DNA of 64,000 bases, taken from contig JAFTQW010000001.1 of the NCBI GenBank assembly GCA_017462565.1, positions 1 through 64,000 of the forward strand. The letters run 5' to 3'. Under the pieces are notes generated by a model that saw only the letters and a program-made list of their open reading frames with translations, searched no databases and was not told the DNA's origin. Made by a program: the position numbers and the translations under genes. The DNA is from Ruminococcus sp. (GTDB taxonomy: Bacteria; Bacillota; Clostridia; Oscillospirales; Ruminococcaceae). Of the stretch, positions 8,634 to 16,732 are shown in pieces; position 1 is the stretch's first letter; each line of letters starts with the position of its first letter.

Positions 8634-8675
8634 AAAAAAGACTTTTATTGCAGCGGAAAGCGCAATAAAAGTCTT
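8634..8675 (-). terminator. Riboswitch-controlled terminator
   Basis: On the minus strand AAGACTTTTATTGCGC pairs across a short loop with GCTGCAATAAAAGTCTT, followed by TTTTTT. The left arm is also the conserved 3' strand of the yybP-ykoY aptamer, so aptamer folding and terminator formation are mutually exclusive. Confidence 0.85.
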
Positions 8676-8791
8676 GCTAAAGCTTCACAATGAACGAATC
8701 ATTCTGAGCCTTGCCCGCCCGACGGCTTAAAGCCGTGGTTATGGCGATACGGACACTTCTTCGGCAAAGCCAAAGAGAAGCTACTCCCTTT
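8640..8791 (-). promoter_or_regulatory. yybP-ykoY (Mn2+) riboswitch
   Basis: On the minus strand the leader contains the signature AAGGGAGTAGC (8780-8790), a GGCTTTGCC helix, a variable hairpin CGGCTTTAAGCCG, GGCAAGGC, and the 3' block AGCAAGACTTTTATTGC. This order matches yybP-ykoY (RF00080), which senses Mn2+ and typically controls exporters, including P-type ATPases. The terminator overlaps the 3' block, so ligand binding would allow read-through into the ATPase gene. Confidence 0.88.
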
Positions 8792-9015
8792 TATTTTCAT
8801 ATTTATATAATAGCATTAAATTAACCGGATGTCAAGAAAAAAATGGAAAACATTTTATAGAATTATAACAATTATATAAATATTTTTCTGTGCAAAAAAG
8901 ACATTTCAAACTTCTTAATGCACATTTATCCACATAAAAAATTGTGCATAATGTTCAATTTACAGTAATTATTATAAAAATTTTATTACATTTCAGAAAC
9001 TTTTTGAATAAATAC

Positions 9016-9044
9016 TTGAAATAAGCCATAATGAGTGATATAAT
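9016..9044 (+). promoter_or_regulatory. Promoter of the lipoprotein pair
   Basis: TTGAAA (9016-9021), a 17-nt spacer and TATAAT (9039-9044), about 80 nt before the first lipoprotein start. The rest of 8792-9122 is AT-rich and shows nothing else I can support. Confidence 0.75.
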
Positions 9045-9122
9045 GGATATACGCTTATTTCAAAAATATCCGGAATAAGCCGGTATGCCATAATATAAAC
9101 AGGATTTATAAGGAGATAACTT

Positions 9123-10070
9123 ATGAAAAGAAAATTAATTGCAATTTTCGCCGCCTGTATCACGCTTACCTGTTCTCTTGCATCATGCGGAGACTCGGAC
9201 GAAAGCGAATCTGAAAAATCATCACGTAAAAAGAATTCGTCATCAGATGTATCCGATAAGGATGACATTGACGATAAAGACAGCGACAACAATGATGATG
9301 ACGATGACAGCGACGACAACAAAAAAGAAAAATCCACCAAAGATTCGGACAAAAAGGAAAATGAAAAAACAACTGCCGCATCAGATGATGACCTTGACGA
9401 TGAAGACGTAACAAAACCCGATGAGGGTGACGATTCAGATTTCGGCGGCAGCGATGAAGCTATCGGCGGCGATGTTACCGGATATTGGGAGCTTCCGGAT
9501 ACAAGCGAAGAAAAAACGGCAATGGGCTTTGACGGAAACGGCAGCGGTTCTATTTTGGTAGATGCAACGTCCATTATGCACTTCACAAGCGACCGGAAGT
9601 TTTACATGGAAGACATGGAGTTTGAAGCCGAATTCGACGGAAAAACAATAACTGTTTCAGCCGATGCAAGCGATTTCGGTACGGATGCTGACGATGTCGA
9701 TATGGATCTCACTATCCTCACGCTTGAAAGAACAGACGGATCAGACGCTTCCGGTCTGGACGGCGAATATTCTCTCACAGGCGGAATGATGGGCGAAGCT
9801 CTTGCAGGCAGCTTTTCCGAGGAATTCAACACAGAAGCAGATATTCCGGTCTATATGATAATCGAAGGTGAAAATTTCGGCGTAAAGCTCGATAAGATGT
9901 TCACATATTCTACCGACGGAAATATGCTTACAATTTCCGGACTCGACGCAATTTCAGATGAGTTGGACGGTATTGAAAGCGGAGAAGTTCCATATTCGGT
10001 AAACGGCAATAAGCTCACTATTTTTGACGATAACGGAGATATAATTACAATGCCCCGTTTTGAATATTAA
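9123..10070 (+). CDS. Acidic lipoprotein (315 aa), paralogue of next gene
   Basis: A secreted lipoprotein. The signal peptide covers residues 1-21, with lipobox LASC and the modified Cys at 22. Residues about 24-115 are a low-complexity Asp/Ser/Lys/Glu linker. The folded part begins near VTGYWELPD and contains repeated short beta-strand-like segments (TGYWELPD, HFTSDRKFYMED, LDGEYSLTGGMMGEALAGSF). The last block matches DFDGEYDVQGGYLAEAIESQ in the next gene, so the two are tandem paralogues differing mainly by the long linker. The layout resembles lipocalin-like WGTW-type lipoproteins, but no named family is claimed. AAGGAGATAACTT supports the start. 21 nt separate it from its paralogue. Confidence 0.85.
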   Translation: MKRKLIAIFAACITLTCSLASCGDSDESESEKSSRKKNSSSDVSDKDDIDDKDSDNNDDDDDSDDNKKEKSTKDSDKKENEKTTAASDDDLDDEDVTKPDEGDDSDFGGSDEAIGGDVTGYWELPDTSEEKTAMGFDGNGSGSILVDATSIMHFTSDRKFYMEDMEFEAEFDGKTITVSADASDFGTDADDVDMDLTILTLERTDGSDASGLDGEYSLTGGMMGEALAGSFSEEFNTEADIPVYMIIEGENFGVKLDKMFTYSTDGNMLTISGLDAISDELDGIESGEVPYSVNGNKLTIFDDNGDIITMPRFEY

Positions 10071-10091
10071 TTTAAAGGAGAATTTATTATT

Positions 10092-10748
10092 ATGAAAAAA
10101 TTGACTTCACTTTTTCTTGGATGCATGATGATTACCTGTGCTTTCACTTCATGCGGAGATAAGGACGAAAGCTCTTCCGAAAGGGCTGCTGAAAAGAAGG
10201 ATTCTATCGTAGGCACATGGGAAGGCGATATCGACGGCACAGCCGGAAAATACATTTTCAACGACAACGGCAAATTAACAATGTCTATGGAATGGAGCGA
10301 TTACCTTAACATGGACGGCAGCAGCTGTTATGTCGGCGGCACGGACGTTACGGAATACCTTGAATTCGATGGTTCCGAGTTTACTCTCGCAGAAGACGGC
10401 ACAGAGCTTATTTCCATGAAAAAGACTGAAAAAACCGACGCTGATGACTTTGACGGCGAATACGACGTTCAGGGCGGCTATCTTGCCGAGGCGATCGAAA
10501 GCCAGTTTGGTGACGATGAATTCAATATTTCTATTACCTTTGAGGGAAAGGTAACATATTTCAACATAAAGGACATTGCTGATTACAGCATTGACGGAGA
10601 TAAGATCACGCTTTCAAATATTCCTGAGTCAATGGCAGACGACGGCAGCACAACTGAAGAGCTTAGCTTTAAGCTTGACGGCGATTCGCTTACTCTTACC
10701 GATCCTGAGAACGAAGACGATAAGCTTGAATTTACAAGAGCAAAATAA
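10092..10748 (+). CDS. Acidic lipoprotein (218 aa), tandem paralogue
   Basis: Signal peptide with lipobox FTSC, lipid-modified Cys at 21, then a short charged spacer and a beta-rich domain starting SIVGTWEGDIDGTAG, a G-T-W opening common in lipocalin-like Firmicutes lipoproteins. The central DFDGEYDVQGGYLAEAIESQ block is shared with the upstream gene. It is cotranscribed with that gene and closed by a terminator at 10761. No enzymatic motif is visible; a surface or binding role is possible. Confidence 0.85.
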   Translation: MKKLTSLFLGCMMITCAFTSCGDKDESSSERAAEKKDSIVGTWEGDIDGTAGKYIFNDNGKLTMSMEWSDYLNMDGSSCYVGGTDVTEYLEFDGSEFTLAEDGTELISMKKTEKTDADDFDGEYDVQGGYLAEAIESQFGDDEFNISITFEGKVTYFNIKDIADYSIDGDKITLSNIPESMADDGSTTEELSFKLDGDSLTLTDPENEDDKLEFTRAK

Positions 10749-10760
10749 AAAAATATATCA

Positions 10761-10788
10761 GACCGGAATTTTTTCCGGTCTATATTTT
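10761..10788 (+). terminator. Terminator of the lipoprotein pair
   Basis: GACCGGAA-loop-TTCCGGTC followed by TATATTTT, 12 nt after the stop codon. Confidence 0.8.
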
Positions 10789-10808
10789 AAGCGCTGTCGT
10801 CAGCTTAA

Positions 10809-10916
10809 GAGATTCTGTACCTTTAATTTCTGTCAAATAGTATCCAATCATTGGCGGCAGCCATAATTATTTCAAATACCACCGGTATTTGAAATAATTA
10901 ATACCGGGTTTCCAAA
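10809..10916 (-). repeat. Dispersed element, copy B1 (first 108-bp direct repeat)
   Basis: A 108-bp segment repeated almost exactly at 11062-11169 (about four differences). It contains hairpin 3 at 10865-10899 with perfect 16-bp arms (AATTATTTCAAATACC), then the family-typical AATACCGGGTTTCCAAAGGG. Hairpin 2 here has the different arms GGGCAGCGT and CGCTGCACCC. The other flank (GAGATTCTGTACC...) is unlike copies A, C, D and E. After hairpin 2 the family similarity fades. Confidence 0.75.
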
Positions 10917-11061
10917 GGGCAGCGTGACGCTGCACCCAATCACGGGGTTACTGCCCATAAAAGATAGAAGAACACATCGCTCATGATTTACCATAATAAT
11001 AGATTTCCTAAATGGTTATCAGTCCTTGTGGGGATACAGGGAATTAATACCAAAAAGTTAC

Positions 11062-11220
11062 GAGATTTTGTACCTTGAACTTCTGTCAAATAGTATCCAA
11101 TCATTGGCGACAGCCATAATTATTTCAAATACCACCGGTATTTGAAATAATTAATACCGGGTTTCCAAATGGTTGTATAACCCTTTGGCAGGGGTTTAAG
11201 GGGACAGAGTCCCCTTAATT
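11062..11220 (-). repeat. Dispersed element, copy B2 (second direct repeat)
   Basis: Repeats the 108 bp of B1 (hairpin 3 at 11118-11152, same arms), then continues through hairpin 2 (CCAAATGGTT and AACCCTTTGG) and hairpin 1 (AAGGGGAC and GTCCCCTT). Apart from these repeats, 10917-11061 has no recognisable gene. Confidence 0.8.
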
Positions 11221-11256
11221 TGACGACATCGACACTTTAAGGAGGTGTAAATTTAA

Positions 11257-11343
11257 ATGGACGTCGGCTCTGACGGCAGTTCCCCCGGGAACAGTAGATA
11301 TATCCTTATTATATTCAGATTCGGATCACGCTATCTTTGTTAG
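11257..11343 (+). other. Candidate 28-codon upstream ORF / leader of corC
   Basis: AAGGAGG (11239-11245) lies 11 nt before an ATG opening a 28-codon frame that ends at TAG (11341-11343), 55 nt before the corC start. The peptide starts MDVGSDGSSPGNS and ends FGSRYLC. A small hairpin (TTCCCCCGGGAA) lies inside. The strong ribosome binding site suggests a translated leader peptide or a structured RNA controlling corC. I do not recognise it as a known leader. Confidence 0.4.
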
Positions 11344-11398
11344 CATAACATAATGCACGAATCAAAAAATCTATCACGAATATAATGGAGGATCTAAA

Positions 11399-12730
11399 AT
11401 GTTTACGCAGATAATTCTGCAAATTATTTTTATTGTTCTTTACGCTGTTTTCACCTGTGCGGAAACGGCAGTTATTTCTATAAACGATACTCTTCTTGAA
11501 AAACTTGCGGCAAGCGGCGGAAAAAAGGCAATACAGCTTAAAAAGGTTATTGAAAGTCCGTCGGGATTCCTGTCGTCTGTTCACACAGCTATTTCGTTTA
11601 TCGGATTTCTCGGCTCAGCGTTTGCAGCTGTTAATTTTTCAGAAAAGCTTGCCGGACTTTTCGGGAATGTCATTTCAGGAATATCCGGAACGGCTCTTCT
11701 CTATATTTCGGCAATAATCATTACGATCGCCGCATTATTTCTTACAATAGTTTTCGGCGAACTTGTTCCGAAGCGCCTTGCCATGAAAAATCCCGAAAAA
11801 ACGGCATTAAAAATGAGCGGATTCATTCTTATTGCCTCCAGGCTTTTCATGCCGATTGTATGGCTTACAAATGCCTGTTCAGGAGGTATTCTTAAAATTA
11901 TGGGAATTGACCCCACTGAAAACAAGGATGCTGTAACCGAAGAAGAAATACTTATGATGTCTGATGCAGGAGCGGAAAAGGGTACTATCGACGAGGATGA
12001 AAACCGCATCATAAAAAACGTTTTTGCTTTCGACGATCTCACTGCCGAACAGGTTTGCACCCACCGTACCGACGTATCTGTCCTCTGGAATGAAGAAAGC
12101 GTTGAGACATGGGAGGAAACCATTCACCGTACCCGACATTCCGATTTTCCTGTCTGCGGTGAAAGTGTAGACGATGTGATCGGTATACTGGACGCTAAGG
12201 ATTATTTCCGCCTTGACGATAAAAGCCGTGAAAATATAATGAAAAACGCAGTCCGTGAGCCTTGTTTCGTACACGAAAATATGAAGGCCGACAGACTTTT
12301 TGAACAAATGAAGCAAGCCGGTTCAGACCATTTTGCCATTGTAGTTGACGAATACGGCGGCATGAGCGGTATTATTACAATAACCGATCTTGTTGAAGAG
12401 CTTGTAGGAGATTTTGCCGATGATGACGATTTTGAACCATCTGCAAAGCTTGAACAGCTTAATGAAACCACTTGGATCATACCCGGAATAACTGCACTGA
12501 GCGAGGTTTGCAGCGAACTTGAAATAACGCTGCCTGCCGATAAATATGATACGTTCAGCGGCTATGTTATTGCCGAGCTTGGCGAAATTCCCAAAAACGG
12601 AACTCGGGTCAATCTTGACGCCGATAATCTTCATATTGAAGTTATAGAAGTAAATCATCACAGAATCGAGCTTTGCCGTGTTCAGAAGCTTGTAAGCAAT
12701 ATTTCAGATGACGAAAAAAATGAAGAATAA
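11399..12730 (+). CDS. HlyC/CorC (CNNM)-family transporter
   Basis: A 443-aa membrane protein of the CNNM/CorC family implicated in Mg2+ or Co2+ efflux and resistance. The DUF21/CNNM membrane domain covers about residues 1-190, with several hydrophobic helices and FGELVPKRLAMKNPE. Next is a CBS pair (about 205-330, with DFPVCGESVDDVIGILDAKD and DHFAIVVDEYGGMSGIITI), then a C-terminal CorC_HlyC domain (about 345-435). GGAGG lies 8 nt before the ATG. It stands alone as a transcription unit, with a terminator downstream and a possible leader upstream. Confidence 0.94.
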   Translation: MFTQIILQIIFIVLYAVFTCAETAVISINDTLLEKLAASGGKKAIQLKKVIESPSGFLSSVHTAISFIGFLGSAFAAVNFSEKLAGLFGNVISGISGTALLYISAIIITIAALFLTIVFGELVPKRLAMKNPEKTALKMSGFILIASRLFMPIVWLTNACSGGILKIMGIDPTENKDAVTEEEILMMSDAGAEKGTIDEDENRIIKNVFAFDDLTAEQVCTHRTDVSVLWNEESVETWEETIHRTRHSDFPVCGESVDDVIGILDAKDYFRLDDKSRENIMKNAVREPCFVHENMKADRLFEQMKQAGSDHFAIVVDEYGGMSGIITITDLVEELVGDFADDDDFEPSAKLEQLNETTWIIPGITALSEVCSELEITLPADKYDTFSGYVIAELGEIPKNGTRVNLDADNLHIEVIEVNHHRIELCRVQKLVSNISDDEKNEE

Positions 12731-12733
12731 AAA

Positions 12734-12758
12734 AAGGAGCTGAAAAACAGCTCCTTTA
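12734..12758 (-). terminator. Terminator between convergent corC and vanY-like genes (minus)
   Basis: AAAGGAGCTG-AAAA-CAGCTCCTTT. On the minus strand it is followed by TTTTATTC, so it terminates the vanY-like transcript. Confidence 0.75.
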
Positions 12759-12768
12759 AAAACTAATG

Positions 12769-12809
12769 CCGCACAAAATTCACGTCAGAATTTTGATGCG
12801 GTCTTTTTC
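12769..12809 (+). terminator. Terminator of corC (plus)
   Basis: CCGCACAAAATTC pairs with GAATTTTGATGCGG, followed by TCTTTTTC. It ends at the stop codon of the opposing vanY-like gene. Confidence 0.7.
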
Positions 12810-13940
12810 TTAATGATAATATGAGTCGATGCCGAAATATTCCTCAAGGCAAATGCCTCTTTCATAGCACTCTGTAGCAACCTTAGAACCCACATAGCGG
12901 ATATGCCATGGTTCATACTGATAGCCTGTAATATCTTCTTTGCCCTTCGGATAGCGAATAACAAAGCCGTATTCATGAGCGTGCTCAGCGAGCCAAGCAG
13001 ATTCCGGAGTATTTCCGAATGCATCGTCAATGGTATTACAGTCTATTACAAGACCTGTCTGATGCTCAGAATATCCCGGACGAGCCGAATAAGTATCAGC
13101 CATTTCAACGCCGTCCATTGCAACATAATTGTTATAAATTATTTCCTGATCCTGATAAGAGCGATAACCCGAGCCTATCCAAAGATTAAGCCCTTCCTCA
13201 GCAGCTGCGCTTGAAAGAGCCTGAAAATGTTCTGAACAAATTGGTTCAAGTCCCGGATTGAAATCAGCCGGCATACTATAGGTTTTGTTGGCAATGAGAA
13301 TACCGTCTTTATAGGTAAGCCCGTCCATATCATAAACAGGCGGAGGAGGAGCCTCAGCCAGATTAGCTGGCTGAGTTCCGTTTGTATTATTTGAAGTCTG
13401 CTGGACATTGCCGTCTGCAACGACTACCTTAACCTGAATCTCCTTAGTAGGATCTGCGGCTGATCTGAGGGTGATGTAGCACTCTCCGGCGCCTACAGCA
13501 GTGATATGTCCCCATTCGTCAACAGTTGCGACCTTTTCATCGCTTGAAGACCATCTTTCATCGGCTTCGGACGAACCTTCCGGATATTCCTGAACATAAG
13601 GCATATCAGTTCCGCCGATATCAAGATAAATACTGTATTTATCAAGCTTAAAACCGCTGTCATTGCTTCCGTCAGGATTTGTGACCGGAGCTGTAGTAGT
13701 CGATGTAGTAGTCATCGAACCGTCCTGAGTTGTTGAAGCCATTGTCGTAACGCTGTTCTTATTCTCGGTCGGCTTAGTATTTCCGCCCTTTTTCGTATCA
13801 TCCTTCGAGCAGGCTTTAGCTATGAGGAGAATGAAAATAAGCACAAGAAGAGCAATAACTCCAAGCGCAATAAGCTGTCTTTTTCTTGCTGTTTCTTTTG
13901 AAACTCTTTTTCTTGGTCTTTGGTAATTATTATTGTCCAT
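12810..13940 (-). CDS. VanY-type D-alanyl-D-alanine carboxypeptidase with Ig-like domain
   Basis: A 376-aa membrane-anchored peptidoglycan peptidase. It has a basic N terminus, one membrane helix (about residues 24-43), a Thr/Ser-rich linker, a Big_2-like domain (about 98-178, with WSSSDEKVATVDEWGHITAV), a second linker, and a peptidase M15B domain (about 205-376). Zinc ligands: SEHQTGLVID (His, Asp) and EPWHIRY (His); SGYRSYQDQ is also conserved. It trims the terminal D-Ala from stem peptides. There is no vancomycin-resistance context nearby, so a housekeeping wall role is likely. Confidence 0.93.
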   Translation of the reverse strand: MDNNNYQRPRKRVSKETARKRQLIALGVIALLVLIFILLIAKACSKDDTKKGGNTKPTENKNSVTTMASTTQDGSMTTTSTTTAPVTNPDGSNDSGFKLDKYSIYLDIGGTDMPYVQEYPEGSSEADERWSSSDEKVATVDEWGHITAVGAGECYITLRSAADPTKEIQVKVVVADGNVQQTSNNTNGTQPANLAEAPPPPVYDMDGLTYKDGILIANKTYSMPADFNPGLEPICSEHFQALSSAAAEEGLNLWIGSGYRSYQDQEIIYNNYVAMDGVEMADTYSARPGYSEHQTGLVIDCNTIDDAFGNTPESAWLAEHAHEYGFVIRYPKGKEDITGYQYEPWHIRYVGSKVATECYERGICLEEYFGIDSYYH

Positions 13941-14169
13941 ACTTGCATATTCCTTTCTTTTAATATGTATTCTTAACAGGGTTATACCCTTTTTATATTA
14001 TATCACAGCCTTAATAAAATGTCACGTACTTTTACAGCTAATTTGCAAATTTCTTGCACTTTAACATATAAATGAATAATTTTTTGTAATTTCCTACAAA
14101 TCCATTTTCAAACGCTTCATCAATCACTTAATAAACAAGGATTTTTTTATATAAAAATTGAGGAAACTA

Positions 14170-14198
14170 ATGACAAACCGGCAAATCTGTGTTATAAT
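14170..14198 (+). promoter_or_regulatory. Promoter of the flippase gene
   Basis: ATGACA (14170-14175), a 17-nt spacer and TATAAT (14193-14198). Confidence 0.7.
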
Positions 14199-14239
14199 AT
14201 AATATTATACATAAGAAAATACGGAGTGTGATAAAAAGA

Positions 14240-15661
14240 ATGAACAAATATAAAAAGCTTGCATTTAATACAATGATTTTCGCAATCGGAAGCTTCGGCT
14301 CTAAAATACTTGTTATACTGCTTACACGTTTGTATTCAAGCAATATCAGTCCGGCGGACAGCAGCACAAAAGAGCTTCTTGAAATTACCGCAAACTTCCT
14401 CCTTCCGATCTTCACATTCTCAATGACCGAAGCAATTATCCGTTTCGGTCTTGATAAAAAATACGATAAGGGTGAGGTTTTCACAACGGCAAGCTGTCTT
14501 AACGCTATCGGACTTATACTTATGTTTGTCACAGCGCCGTTCCTGAAACTGATTGATTTTATAGACGGCTATCTGATAATGCTGCTGGTATATGTCTGTA
14601 CATCTGCATTCCGTTCGCTCTGCTCTCAGTTTGTAAGAGCGAAAGGAATGGTAAAGCTTTTCTCGCTTGACGGAATACTGGCAACTCTTACCTTGTTCAT
14701 TTTCAACATCATATTTATTTCTCGTCTTCATTTCGGAGTAAAAGGATTTCTGCTTTCAGTCATTCTTTCCGATCTCTGCTCGGCGATATTCCTGTTTATA
14801 GCGGCAAATCTGAAAGAAAACCTGAATATCCGGTATTACAACAAACGTCTTGCAACAAGCATGATGAAATTTGCCGTTCCGCTCATTCCAACAGTAGTAA
14901 TGTGGGTAATAACAGGCTTCTCCGATCGTCTTTTCATTCGCTATATGCACAGCGACACAGTTACGCTTGGAAAAGACGCAGCCGGAATTTACGGTTATGC
15001 AACAAAAATCCCGAATCTTATATCAATGGTTTCAACAATTTTCTTTCAGGCATGGAATATGTCGGCTATCATGGAGAACGATTCCGAAGACCGAAGTCAG
15101 TTCTACGAAAAGGTTTACGGAGCATATGAAGCTATATTATTTATCGCTTCCGGATTCCTTATCGCCGGAGTTCAGATCATAACGCCGTTTTTCGTAAGCA
15201 CGAAAAATTTTGAAGCATACGGAGCGGTCTATAAATACACTCCCGTACTTGTAGTTGCTGCGCTGTTTATGTGCCTCGACCAGTTTCTCAGCAGCATCTA
15301 TACCGCAACCAAGCATACCAAAAACTCTTTCTGGACAAGCTTTGCCGCAAGCATGGCAAACATCGTCCTCAACTTTTTCCTCATTCCCGAATGGGGCATA
15401 CAAGGAGCCGCTATTGCAACGTTTCTCAGCTACTATCTTTGCTTCTGGGCAAGAATTATCGACGCAAGATACTACGTTCCGTTTAAATTCGATGGTATCA
15501 AATCCTTCATGAATACGACGGCGCTTCTTTTAATGTGCTGGATAATAATAGCAAAACCGGCTGTTTACGGTCTTTGGACAGTAATACTGCTTGCGTTTGT
15601 AATATGGAGCAATTATAAGGCTCTCAGCACAACGCTGAAAAAGCTTTTTAAACGAAGATAA
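14240..15661 (+). CDS. Polysaccharide/lipid-linked oligosaccharide flippase
   Basis: A 473-aa integral membrane protein of the MOP superfamily (Wzx/polysaccharide biosynthesis type), with about 12-14 hydrophobic helices. It starts KKLAFNTMIFAIGSFGSKIL, typical of RfbX-like exporters, and ends with the basic tail LKKLFKRR. A GTG at 14228 would add four residues, but its GGAG lies almost on top of it, while the same GGAG is 13 nt before the ATG at 14240; the ATG is chosen with modest confidence. No glycosyltransferases are adjacent, so the substrate is unknown. Confidence 0.88.
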   Translation: MNKYKKLAFNTMIFAIGSFGSKILVILLTRLYSSNISPADSSTKELLEITANFLLPIFTFSMTEAIIRFGLDKKYDKGEVFTTASCLNAIGLILMFVTAPFLKLIDFIDGYLIMLLVYVCTSAFRSLCSQFVRAKGMVKLFSLDGILATLTLFIFNIIFISRLHFGVKGFLLSVILSDLCSAIFLFIAANLKENLNIRYYNKRLATSMMKFAVPLIPTVVMWVITGFSDRLFIRYMHSDTVTLGKDAAGIYGYATKIPNLISMVSTIFFQAWNMSAIMENDSEDRSQFYEKVYGAYEAILFIASGFLIAGVQIITPFFVSTKNFEAYGAVYKYTPVLVVAALFMCLDQFLSSIYTATKHTKNSFWTSFAASMANIVLNFFLIPEWGIQGAAIATFLSYYLCFWARIIDARYYVPFKFDGIKSFMNTTALLLMCWIIIAKPAVYGLWTVILLAFVIWSNYKALSTTLKKLFKRR

Positions 15662-15666
15662 TAAAA

Positions 15667-15706
15667 AATAACCCGATAAGACCTTGATCTTTTCGGGTTA
15701 TTTTTA
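15667..15706 (+). terminator. Bidirectional terminator between convergent genes
   Basis: AATAACCCGATAAGA pairs with TCTTTTCGGGTTATT with T-rich runs on both sides, so it can serve the flippase (plus) and the histidine phosphatase (minus). Confidence 0.8.
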
Positions 15707-15726
15707 TCTTGCCAACAAACCGCAGT

Positions 15727-16278
15727 TCATATCAATCTCATTAATTTGCAGTTTTCTATTCCCGCACTCCAGAATTTTTCGATAGGTATACCCCTGACCT
15801 GACAAACAATGCTTGAATTCATTGCGCCATGTCCTACTATCAATATATCCTTTCCCTGACGTATCTGCGGTTCGATAATTTCCCTGAGAAATTCTCCGGT
15901 TCTTGCATACAGCTCCTCAAAGCTTTCAGCGCCTTCAACCGGAGTTTTATATTTCTCCGGCTCTTTAAAAAAGACATTTATCGGACAATCCGGAATCTGA
16001 AAACTATTTTCTATGCCTTCATACACTCCGAAACACATTTCCATCAATCTATCATCGGTTATTATCGGAATATTTCTGCCCTTCATCAGAATTTCTGCCG
16101 TTTCCTTGGCACGAATCAGCGGAGAACAATAGCACACATCAAAATGTATATCTTTATACTCATCTCTTGCCTTTTCAGCCATAAGTCTTCCTTCATCATT
16201 CAACGGAATGTCTGTTCTTCCCTGTAATTTTCGCTTAGCGTTCCATTCTGTTTTTCCGTGTCTTATTATATACAGCAT
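15727..16278 (-). CDS. Histidine phosphatase (phosphoglycerate-mutase-like)
   Basis: A 183-aa member of the histidine phosphatase superfamily. The catalytic RHG motif is IIRHGKTEWNA (residues 4-14). YCSPLIRAKETAEIL supplies the second Arg, and VGHGAMN near residue 148 the second catalytic His. Similar genes act on phosphosugars, alpha-ribazole phosphate or unspecified phosphoesters; there is no cobalamin context here, so the substrate stays open. AGGAG lies shortly before the ATG. Confidence 0.9.
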   Translation of the reverse strand: MLYIIRHGKTEWNAKRKLQGRTDIPLNDEGRLMAEKARDEYKDIHFDVCYCSPLIRAKETAEILMKGRNIPIITDDRLMEMCFGVYEGIENSFQIPDCPINVFFKEPEKYKTPVEGAESFEELYARTGEFLREIIEPQIRQGKDILIVGHGAMNSSIVCQVRGIPIEKFWSAGIENCKLMRLI

Positions 16279-16349
16279 ACTTTCTCCTCCAAAAATTCTG
16301 ATTTGTCATTAAAACAATTATAGCATCACCCCGCAAAAAAGTCAACGAT

Positions 16350-16388
16350 AAAAGAAAAGCGGCTTCCGACATATCGTCAAAAGCCGTT
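16350..16388 (-). terminator. Terminator of the 94-aa gene and upstream ABC cluster
   Basis: On the minus strand CGGCTTTTGACG-loop-GTCGGAAGCCG is followed by CTTTTCTTTT. Confidence 0.7.
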
Positions 16389-16402
16389 TTGAGATATTGC
16401 TT

Positions 16403-16687
16403 TTATTTTACGTTAAGAGCCTTTTCAAGCCATACGCTTGCGATATCGAGCGCTTCGTACAGTCCGCAGTCCTTTTCGGTATTCTTCACAAAAGCTTTCA
16501 TCGGATCAGAAGAATCCGTCGCCATCTGAATTACTCTTACCTTAGAAGCGATCTTCTCTCCGCCAGATTCTTTTGTTGAAAGTATCTGTATCCATATAAC
16601 ATACGGATCGGACATAAATCCATAATAAAGCTCGTTTCCCTTTCTAACCAGAGGATAACCCTTATACATATAAAATTTTTCGTTCAT
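16403..16687 (-). CDS. Small conserved-looking hypothetical protein (94 aa)
   Basis: I do not recognise a family. The protein opens MNEKFYMYKGYPLVRKGNEL with several Tyr residues (YYGFMSDPYVIWIQILS), followed by a helical acidic C terminus (YEALDIASVWLEKAL). Composition and codon use look like real coding sequence. It lies 45 nt downstream of the DUF4340 gene on the same strand and ahead of a terminator, so it may be the last gene of the ABC cluster. Confidence 0.7.
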   Translation of the reverse strand: MNEKFYMYKGYPLVRKGNELYYGFMSDPYVIWIQILSTKESGGEKIASKVRVIQMATDSSDPMKAFVKNTEKDCGLYEALDIASVWLEKALNVK

Positions 16688-16732
16688 TATTATACCCCCA
16701 TTTCCGGAACTTCCCGTTAAGGAAGTCTCTTA

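Noticed and set aside
8993-9586. 197-codon minus-strand frame under the first lipoprotein
   Set aside because: Its Ser-rich run is the antisense of the Asp/Ser linker; the plus frame has promoter, lipobox and binding site.
10809-11169. CRISPR array
   Set aside because: Only two 108-bp repeats 253 bp apart, no spacers and no cas genes.
12810-13940. Vancomycin-resistance cluster (vanY)
   Set aside because: No vanHAX or vanRS genes; a stand-alone M15B peptidase is common in Firmicutes.
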